From positions 124,001 through 188,000 of the forward strand of contig NZ_BOPH01000001.1 in assembly GCF_016863655.1 (NCBI RefSeq): DNA of 64,000 nucleotides, in the 5' to 3' direction. The position numbers and the translations under genes are program-made. Numbering within the stretch: the first letter of the stretch is position 1; every line of letters starts with the position of its first letter. Positions 58,767-64,000 of the stretch are shown here, piece by piece. The DNA comes from Virgisporangium ochraceum. GTDB lineage: Bacteria > Actinomycetota > Actinomycetes > Mycobacteriales > Micromonosporaceae. The notes under the pieces were generated by a model. That model made no database searches, had not been told where the DNA came from, and was given only the letters and a program-made list of their open reading frames with translations.

Positions 58767-59984
58767 GTGGCCAAGATCAAGGTTGCGAACCCGGTCGTCG
58801 AGCTCGACGGCGACGAGATGACCCGGATCATCTGGAAGCAGATCCGTGAGCAGCTGATCCTGCCGTACCTCGACGTCGAGCTGGAGTACTACGACCTGTC
58901 GATCCAGTACCGCGACGAGACCGACGACCAGGTCACGGTCGACTCCGCCAACGCGATCAAGCGGCACGGCGTGGGCGTCAAGTGCGCCACGATCACACCC
59001 GACGAGGCGCGCGTCGAGGAGTTCGGCCTCAAGAAGATGTGGCGCTCGCCCAACGGCACGATCCGGAACATCCTCGGCGGCGTCGTGTTCCGTGAGCCCA
59101 TCATCATGTCGAACGTGCCGCGGCTGGTGCCGGGCTGGACCAAGCCGATCATCATCGGCCGTCACGCCCACGGCGACCAGTACAAGGCGACCGACTTCGT
59201 GGTGCCCGGCCCGGGCACGCTCACGATCTCGTTCCAGCCGGCCGACGGCGGCGAGCCGATGGAGTTCAACGTCGCCGAGTTCACCGGTGGCGGCGTCGCG
59301 ATGGGCATGTACAACTTCGACGAGTCGATCCGTGACTTCGCGCGGGCGTCGCTCCGGTACGGGCTCGACCGGAACTACCCGGTCTACATGTCCACCAAGA
59401 ACACGATCCTCAAGGCCTACGACGGCCGGTTCAAGGACCTCTTCCAGGAGATCTTCGACGCCGAGTTCGCCGACGAATTCAAGGCCGCCGGCCTCACCTA
59501 CGAGCACCGGCTCATCGACGACATGGTCGCCGCCGCGCTGAAGTGGGAGGGCGGCTTCGTCTGGGCCTGCAAGAACTACGACGGCGACGTGCAGAGCGAC
59601 ACCGTCGCGCAGGGCTACGGCTCGCTCGGCCTCATGACGTCGGTGCTCATGGCCCCCGACGGCAAGACCGTCGAGGCGGAGGCCGCGCACGGCACCGTCA
59701 CCCGGCACTACCGGCAGTGGCAGAAGGGCGAGAAGACCTCGACCAACCCGATCGCCTCGATCTTCGCCTGGACCCGGGGCCTCGCCCACCGCGGCAAGCT
59801 CGACAACACCCCCGAGGTCACCGGCTTCGCCGAGGCGCTCGAGCAGGTGTGCATCGAAACCGTCGAGGGCGGCCAGATGACCAAGGACCTCGCGCTGCTG
59901 ATCGGCCGCGACGCGCCGTGGCTGACCACCGACGAGTTCATGAACGCCCTCACCGACAACCTGGGCCGCAAGCTCAAGGCCTGA
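58767..59984 (+). CDS. icd: NADP-dependent isocitrate dehydrogenase
   Basis: This citric acid cycle enzyme makes 2-oxoglutarate and NADPH. The 405-residue protein is the homodimeric IDH-I/II type that resembles eukaryotic cytosolic and mycobacterial Icd1 forms. It has the opening [40 protein letters not shown] and the substrate region [35 protein letters not shown] 58767 follows AGGAG by about ten bases; the preceding 97 bp separate it from the APS-kinase fusion. A strong bidirectional terminator follows. Confidence 0.96.
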   Translation: MAKIKVANPVVELDGDEMTRIIWKQIREQLILPYLDVELEYYDLSIQYRDETDDQVTVDSANAIKRHGVGVKCATITPDEARVEEFGLKKMWRSPNGTIRNILGGVVFREPIIMSNVPRLVPGWTKPIIIGRHAHGDQYKATDFVVPGPGTLTISFQPADGGEPMEFNVAEFTGGGVAMGMYNFDESIRDFARASLRYGLDRNYPVYMSTKNTILKAYDGRFKDLFQEIFDAEFADEFKAAGLTYEHRLIDDMVAAALKWEGGFVWACKNYDGDVQSDTVAQGYGSLGLMTSVLMAPDGKTVEAEAAHGTVTRHYRQWQKGEKTSTNPIASIFAWTRGLAHRGKLDNTPEVTGFAEALEQVCIETVEGGQMTKDLALLIGRDAPWLTTDEFMNALTDNLGRKLKA

Positions 59985-59991
59985 TCCAGCA

Positions 59992-60039
59992 CAGCGCGGA
60001 GCGGCCCCCGACCGGAAGGTCGGGGGCCGCTCCGCGCTG
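59992..60039. terminator. Intrinsic terminator between icd and the secreted protein gene
   Basis: A perfect 22-bp stem with a GGAA tetraloop lies eight bases after the icd stop. A T-containing stretch, AGGGGTTTTC, follows on the plus strand. The opposite gene ends 18 bp further, so it probably serves both directions. Confidence 0.9.
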
Positions 60040-60056
60040 GAGGGGTTTTCTCCGGG

Positions 60057-61013
60057 TCAGCGAACCACGAACTTGACCACGTCGAACGCCGGCTGCTGGT
60101 TGGCGAACTGCGACGACGGGGTCTTGTGCGTACCGTCACCGGCCCACACGGCGCAGACGGCGGTTCCGGCCCGGGGCAGACCCGTCACGTTGACGTTGAT
60201 CTGGTCCGGGGTGTCGGACCCGGCACCGTCCTCGATCGCGACGAAGAAGTCCGACCGGACCGGCGAGGGGGCCTCGTTGGTGTTGTTCACGACACGGCAG
60301 CCGACGTGGAGGTGGCCGCGGACGAAGCCCTGCGCGTTCAGCAGCGCGGTCTCCCGGTAGTACCCACCGGCGCCGGCGGCGAGGAACCGGTCACGGATGA
60401 CGTTCCGGCTGCTGACCCGCAGCGTGAACGCCTGGTTCGCGTTGACGCCGCCGGTGGGGAACTGGGTGATCATCGCGGTGGCGTTCTTCGCGAGCTCGGC
60501 GACCTCACCGATCGAGGTGCTCACGCAGCGGTTGCCGTCCTGGAAACCGGTGTGTGCCTGCAGCCGGCTGTCGGAGCAGTCGGTCGCGAGGACCTCCAGC
60601 GGCGGCGTGGTGCTCGAACTGCTCGGGCTGGCCGAGCCGTTCGCCGGCGTGGTCGGGGTGCACGACGGCCGCGGGTTGCGGTTGCGGTCACCGCCACGGA
60701 TCTGCTGGCCGGGGTTGTCGTCGTTGCGGTACTGGCGCACCGGCCGACCGTTCTGGTTGGTGACCGTCACGCCGTTGTTGGACGCGCTGCCGGTCGGCGA
60801 GGCCGAACCACTCTGCGTCGCACCACCCGCGTTGGCCGGCGGGCACGCCGGGAGCGACGGACGGCGCTTGCCCCAGTTCCAGCCGTTGGTTCCCGCGTTC
60901 GACACCTGGGTCACCGTGAGCAGGCCTCCACACACGACCACCGCGGCGAGGAGGGCGAGCACGCGCTTGTTCTTGTATGGCGGCGTACTTGAGTGTGCCG
61001 ACCTTTGGCGCAT
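60057..61013 (-). CDS. Secreted or membrane-anchored protein with Ser/Pro/Asn-rich linker
   Basis: The 318-residue protein has a signal or anchor (RVLALLAAVVVCGGLLTVTQVSNAG). It is followed by a low-complexity stretch of about 110 residues (repeats of SASPTGS and SGSASPSSSSTTPP, plus NRNPRPS). A folded C-terminal domain of about 180 residues carries cysteines in CSDSRL, GNRCVST, HVGCRVV and AVCAVWAG. The function is not known. ATG 61011-61013 is preferred because AAGAAAGG lies eight bases upstream; ATG 61038-61040 adds nine residues and has GGGGGG. Confidence 0.78.
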   Translation of the reverse strand: MRQRSAHSSTPPYKNKRVLALLAAVVVCGGLLTVTQVSNAGTNGWNWGKRRPSLPACPPANAGGATQSGSASPTGSASNNGVTVTNQNGRPVRQYRNDDNPGQQIRGGDRNRNPRPSCTPTTPANGSASPSSSSTTPPLEVLATDCSDSRLQAHTGFQDGNRCVSTSIGEVAELAKNATAMITQFPTGGVNANQAFTLRVSSRNVIRDRFLAAGAGGYYRETALLNAQGFVRGHLHVGCRVVNNTNEAPSPVRSDFFVAIEDGAGSDTPDQINVNVTGLPRAGTAVCAVWAGDGTHKTPSSQFANQQPAFDVVKFVVR

Positions 61014-61318
61014 GGTGGATACCTTTCTTGGTTCTCTCATCAGGCCCCCCGGATTTGTGAGGCGGGCCAGCGGGGCTAAATCAACGTCGTTGTACCCCAC
61101 CAAGCTAGGAGTGGCCAATATCGGTGTCAACGCATGTTCGCTGAAATAAACAAGCCCCCGAACTCGCTTAATGGAGACTTCAGGATGGCCGTATAAGTGC
61201 AGGTCAGCGACGGTGCGAGCACCGCAGTTAACCGATAATTGCCAATGACAAAAGGTCGACCTAAGACGCCGGATACCGGACCGATGAAATGGCGGAACGA
61301 ATAGTGGCGTAGTGCGTG
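61014..61318. other. 305-bp intergenic region, AT-richer than average
   Basis: No gene is seen. It holds the promoter and leader of the secreted protein and a small hairpin at 61211-61224 (CGGTGC-GA-GCACCG). The base composition is lower in GC than surrounding genes, as expected for promoter DNA. Confidence 0.5.
61102..61130 (-). promoter_or_regulatory. Consensus-like promoter for the secreted protein gene
   Basis: On the minus strand TTGACA (61125-61130) is followed after 17 bp by TAGCTT (61102-61107). Transcription would start near 61095, giving a leader of about 80 bases before ATG 61013. Confidence 0.6.
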
Positions 61319-62437
61319 CTACGCGTTATCGCCGTCGGTTTTGCCGGCTCGTTTCGCCACGTTTCCACCACGGCGAGCGACGGTGGCGGTGGCCGCGCCG
61401 CCGATCGATTTGCGGGCGGTCGTGCGCCGTCCCGCGACGACCTTCCTCGTCGCCGTGGTGCGCACCACCGTGCGGCGCTGCACCGCGACGGCCGACGTGC
61501 GGTCGGTAGCGGTGACCTTCTCGGTCGCGACCTTCCCGGCCGGTGCCTTCCCGGCCGCGACCTTCCCGGCCTTGACCGGAGCCTGCGCCTTCTTCGCCGG
61601 GCCCGACTTCTGTGCCGGAGTCGCCTTCTTCGACGGGGCGGCCTTCGCGCGCTGTGCGGGGACCCGGAACCCGGGAGACTCCTCGGCCTTGCCGTCGTCC
61701 GTGCGCGACGCGCCGCGACGGCGCTGCCAGTACAGCGCGAACGCGGTCAACGCCGCGATGACGAGGAGCACCACGGCCAGCGACGCCGCACCGGAGGAGC
61801 CCTCCCCGTCGTCAGCCACCGGATCGGCGACCACGTCGGCCTCCGGCGCACCCGAAGCCGCGGCACCGCCGTGGTGATTCTGGGGCACCTGACCCGGCTC
61901 GAGCGGAGCGAGCTCCAGCTTCATCGCGGGGTGCTGCGCTCCGGCCGCCGGCACGTCGACGCCGGCCCACGTCTCGCTCGAGCCGTCGGACCGCCACTGG
62001 GTCACGTCGAGGTACACGGCCTCGCGGTCGGGCATCGGGCCCATCGCCAGCGGCAGGAGCGAGGTGCCGCCGGGCTTGATCTCCCTGCCCGGCATGGTGA
62101 TCCACACGACGGCGCTCGAATAGTCATGGGACGGGTTGTCGTCGACCCTCGTCATCGTGATCGACGGCGCCCAGTCGGCCACCGCGATCGGGTACACCTC
62201 GGGCAGCCGGAGGTCACCGGGTAGGCGCACCTCGACCTTGACGATCGACGCGGTCGGATGTTCGTTGGTCACCCGGAACGCGACCCGCGCGCCGCCGGTG
62301 CGCTGGCCCTGCTGGCTGTCGAACGACACGTCGGCCGCCGCGGGCGTGGCCAGACCGAACACCGCCACCACCGAGAGTCCAGCGACGGCCGTGGCCAGAC
62401 CTGCCCAGGCGCGTGCCGCCCGCTGCGCATAACCCAT
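61319..62437 (-). CDS. YcnI-like DUF1775 protein with a histone-H1-like cytoplasmic tail
   Basis: The protein has 372 residues. Residues 1-35 are a signal peptide ending ATPAAA. Residues 36-185 are a DUF1775/YcnI domain (RVAFRVTNEHPTASIVKVEVRLPGD, WITMPGREIKPGGTSLL). The mature N-terminus would be DVSF, without the N-terminal histidine that anchors copper in YcnI. Residues 217-237 are a transmembrane helix (GAASLAVVLLVIAALTAFALY). Residues 238-372 are a very basic cytoplasmic tail rich in Lys, Ala, Arg and Pro, with repeats such as KAGKVAAGKAPAGKVATEK, like H1/Lsr2-class histone tails. The start, ATG 62435-62437, has no clear ribosome site. No CopD/YcnJ gene is adjacent. Confidence 0.88.
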   Translation of the reverse strand: MGYAQRAARAWAGLATAVAGLSVVAVFGLATPAAADVSFDSQQGQRTGGARVAFRVTNEHPTASIVKVEVRLPGDLRLPEVYPIAVADWAPSITMTRVDDNPSHDYSSAVVWITMPGREIKPGGTSLLPLAMGPMPDREAVYLDVTQWRSDGSSETWAGVDVPAAGAQHPAMKLELAPLEPGQVPQNHHGGAAASGAPEADVVADPVADDGEGSSGAASLAVVLLVIAALTAFALYWQRRRGASRTDDGKAEESPGFRVPAQRAKAAPSKKATPAQKSGPAKKAQAPVKAGKVAAGKAPAGKVATEKVTATDRTSAVAVQRRTVVRTTATRKVVAGRRTTARKSIGGAATATVARRGGNVAKRAGKTDGDNA

Positions 62438-62489
62438 ACCGGGGTATTCGTACGGCGGCGGCTCCCGGTTCCCAAGATCTACAAAAAAC

Positions 62490-63398
62490 TCAGATGCCCC
62501 GCCCCCGCTTGTGCAACGCGCCGAGCACCGTCTCCACCCGGACCGCCCCGGACAGCGCGGCCAGCGCGATCGCCGCCCGCGGCTCCCGCCAGTTCGAGCG
62601 CACCGCCTGCCGCACCCAGTGCACCGCGCCACTGCGGTCGCCCCGCGCCGCCGACCAGCAGGCGAGCTGCCCGTAGACGCGGCCGGCGCCCACGCCGTCG
62701 AGGCCGATCTCCGGGTGGCGCGTCATCATCCAGCGCAGCGACGAGATCTTCGTGTCGTACTGGTGCGCGAAGAACGACGTGCGCCCCCACGCGACGTCGA
62801 TGAGCGGCTCGTCCAGGTGCCGGATCGGCGCCCGCTTGGCCGCCCGCAACAGCAGGTCCCAGTCCTCGTTCTGGCTGCCCGGCGCATCCTCGGCGACCAG
62901 GTCCAGGCCGCCCTCCTCACTGAACGCCGACCGCCGGACCAGGAACGACGACGCGTGGAGCATCGCCATCCGCGAGCGCACCAGCTCCGGGACGCCCACC
63001 CGGCCGGTACCGGCCAGGCGCGGCGTCCGGGTGCCGTCGAAGAGCACGTTCATCGCGCAGGTGGCGAACTCGCCGTCGCCGAGGAACTCCACCTGACGGC
63101 GGAGCTTGTCCGGCGCCCAGACGTCGTCGTCGTCGCAGAACGCCACCAGGTCGGTCGACAGGTTCAGGATCCCGGTGTTTCGGGCCCCCGCCAGGCCCGG
63201 CGTGCGGCAGTTCACCAGCACCATCACCGGACGGTCGCCGGCGCGGGCGAGCATGTAGTCGGGTGTGGCCTGGTCGAAGACCACGACCGTGCGCACCTCA
63301 CCGGGGTAGTCCTGCGCCTCGACCGCCTCGATCGCCCGGTCGAGCATCTCCGGCCGGTTGCGCGTCGGAATGACGACGCCCACGGAGGGCGCGCTCAC
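62490..63398 (-). CDS. Family 2 glycosyltransferase
   Basis: The 302-residue inverting GT-A enzyme has the N-terminal nucleotide loop VGVVIPTRNRPEMLDRAIEAV. The DXD-type metal site FCDDDDVW is followed by a NEDWDLLL acidic stretch. The C-terminal 90 residues are helical. Donor and acceptor are unknown. The GTG at 63396-63398 overlaps the sulfotransferase stop as GTGA, so sugar transfer and sulfation may act on one product. The DUF1775 gene follows 52 bp downstream. Confidence 0.9.
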   Translation of the reverse strand: MSAPSVGVVIPTRNRPEMLDRAIEAVEAQDYPGEVRTVVVFDQATPDYMLARAGDRPVMVLVNCRTPGLAGARNTGILNLSTDLVAFCDDDDVWAPDKLRRQVEFLGDGEFATCAMNVLFDGTRTPRLAGTGRVGVPELVRSRMAMLHASSFLVRRSAFSEEGGLDLVAEDAPGSQNEDWDLLLRAAKRAPIRHLDEPLIDVAWGRTSFFAHQYDTKISSLRWMMTRHPEIGLDGVGAGRVYGQLACWSAARGDRSGAVHWVRQAVRSNWREPRAAIALAALSGAVRVETVLGALHKRGRGI

Positions 63399-64000
63399 GT
63401 GGTCCCGCCGAACCGGTACCCGTACGCGGACAGCAGCGGCGCGGTGAGCGCGCCCACCAACCGACGCTGGCCCTTTGGAAGCGACCGGCGCCACGCCTCG
63501 TCGCGGCGCAACGGCACGGTGCCGATCGTGAACCGCATCGGGTTACCGGCCGCGCTGTGCGACGGGCCGAGATCGGCGACATAGCCGTCGTCGGTGGCCC
63601 GCAGGAACGACATCTCGTGCGCGGCCTCCGGCAGGTCGGCGAACGTGGCCAGGTTGCGCAGGGTCGCGACCGGATCTGCCAGCAGTTCCTCGTACCGGAT
63701 CCGGAGCACCGGCACCCCCAACCGGCCGAGCAGCCCGAACGACGCGTTGTGCGCATTCCACAACAGCGCCGACCGGCTCGGCGAGTAGCGGGTCATCTCC
63801 TCGTCGGTCTCGGCCTCGGGGCGCATGACCTTCTTGGTCCACGAGTAGGCGACGCCGCGGCTGTCGCGCACGACGTGGACCACCCGCAGGTCGATGCCGG
63901 GCGCGTGGCGCAGGCAGTAGGCCAACGCACTGTGCTTCGACGAGTCGACCACCGCCGTCGCACCGGTGACCGCCGCGGCCGCCGAGTACACCTTGCTGTA
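63395..64000 (-). CDS. Sulfotransferase, 5' end outside window
   Basis: The last 201 codons of a PAPS-dependent sulfotransferase are present. The 3'-phosphate-binding segment is seen as VVHVVRDSRGVAYSWTKKV, and DSSKH lies near the N-terminal end of the visible part. The 5'-phosphosulfate loop lies upstream of the window. The target could be a cell-surface glycan or lipid made with the adjoining GT2 enzyme, an inference from the GTGA coupling. Its PAPS donor could come from the APS kinase fusion at 57119-58669. Confidence 0.85.
   Translation of the reverse strand, partial: YSKVYSAAAAVTGATAVVDSSKHSALAYCLRHAPGIDLRVVHVVRDSRGVAYSWTKKVMRPEAETDEEMTRYSPSRSALLWNAHNASFGLLGRLGVPVLRIRYEELLADPVATLRNLATFADLPEAAHEMSFLRATDDGYVADLGPSHSAAGNPMRFTIGTVPLRRDEAWRRSLPKGQRRLVGALTAPLLSAYGYRFGGTT

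Overview
The window is chromosomal DNA of a high-GC actinomycete, with about 60 tightly packed protein genes, one tRNA and no recognisable mobile element. Mycothiol-linked genes (Mca at 1965-2840 and a TIGR03086-type protein at 45341-45895), many GTG starts, GTGA/ATGA overlaps and several apparently leaderless starts fit Actinobacteria. The gene content looks most like the Micromonosporaceae, but the family is an inference. From memory of Mycobacterium tuberculosis, two stretches keep the actinobacterial gene order. The first, about 1.7-20.5 kb, resembles fadA3/Rv1075c/cbs/metB/greA/DUF4307/mca. The second, about 35-51 kb, resembles mfd/mazG/eno/divIC/DUF501/ppx. Lineage-specific genes are inserted into both.

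Layout. 1-1593: 3'-truncated membrane GGDEF protein (minus strand). 1741-8388: small membrane protein, mca, DUF4307, greA, ilvA, amidase, metB and a HIT protein. 8485-15415: msrA, an unusual BioD-like/SMI1 fusion, a class V aminotransferase, a cupin/MarR divergent pair, a cytosolic trypsin-like PDZ protease and an SDR. 15469-20495: cystathionine beta-synthase, DUF1232, two SGNH hydrolases in tandem and a thiolase. 20488-26520: serine hydrolase, BI-1/YccA pair, tRNA-Leu(UAA), a large membrane protein and an NDH-2-like flavoprotein. 26617-28314: TerD-VWA fusion. 28336-34467: minus-strand run with membrane protein, DUF58, MoxR, two membrane proteins (one DUF4129), a family 5 uracil-DNA glycosylase and a proline-rich membrane protein. 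34590-40317: two small hypotheticals, ppx, argA-like acetyltransferase, an Rnl2-type RNA ligase, DUF501, divIC-like and eno. 40437-51057: lipoprotein, DUF885, EamA transporter, mazG, SurA-like lipoprotein, TIGR03086, methyltransferase, AraC regulator and mfd. 51166-54323: two-component pair, DedA, a possible micropeptide and a VOC protein. 54364-59984: ppc, a degenerate ATP-sulfurylase/APS-kinase fusion and icd. 60057-64000: secreted protein, DUF1775 protein with a histone-H1-like tail, GT2 glycosyltransferase and a 5'-truncated sulfotransferase.

How they fit together. Much of the window is central and sulfur metabolism: eno, ppc, icd; metB, cbs and msrA; APS kinase, whose PAPS product a sulfotransferase like the one at the edge would use; and mycothiol detoxification by Mca. 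Transcription and repair are served by greA, mfd and the uracil-DNA glycosylase. The least explained parts are the BioD-like/SMI1 fusion with a start-adjacent hairpin, the RNA ligase inside a conserved cell-division/glycolysis neighbourhood, the TerD-VWA fusion, and the membrane-anchored DUF1775 protein with a lysine/alanine/arginine tail. Several sizeable inverted repeats are also present: 14510-14576, 23001-23041, 53692-53771 and 59992-60039.
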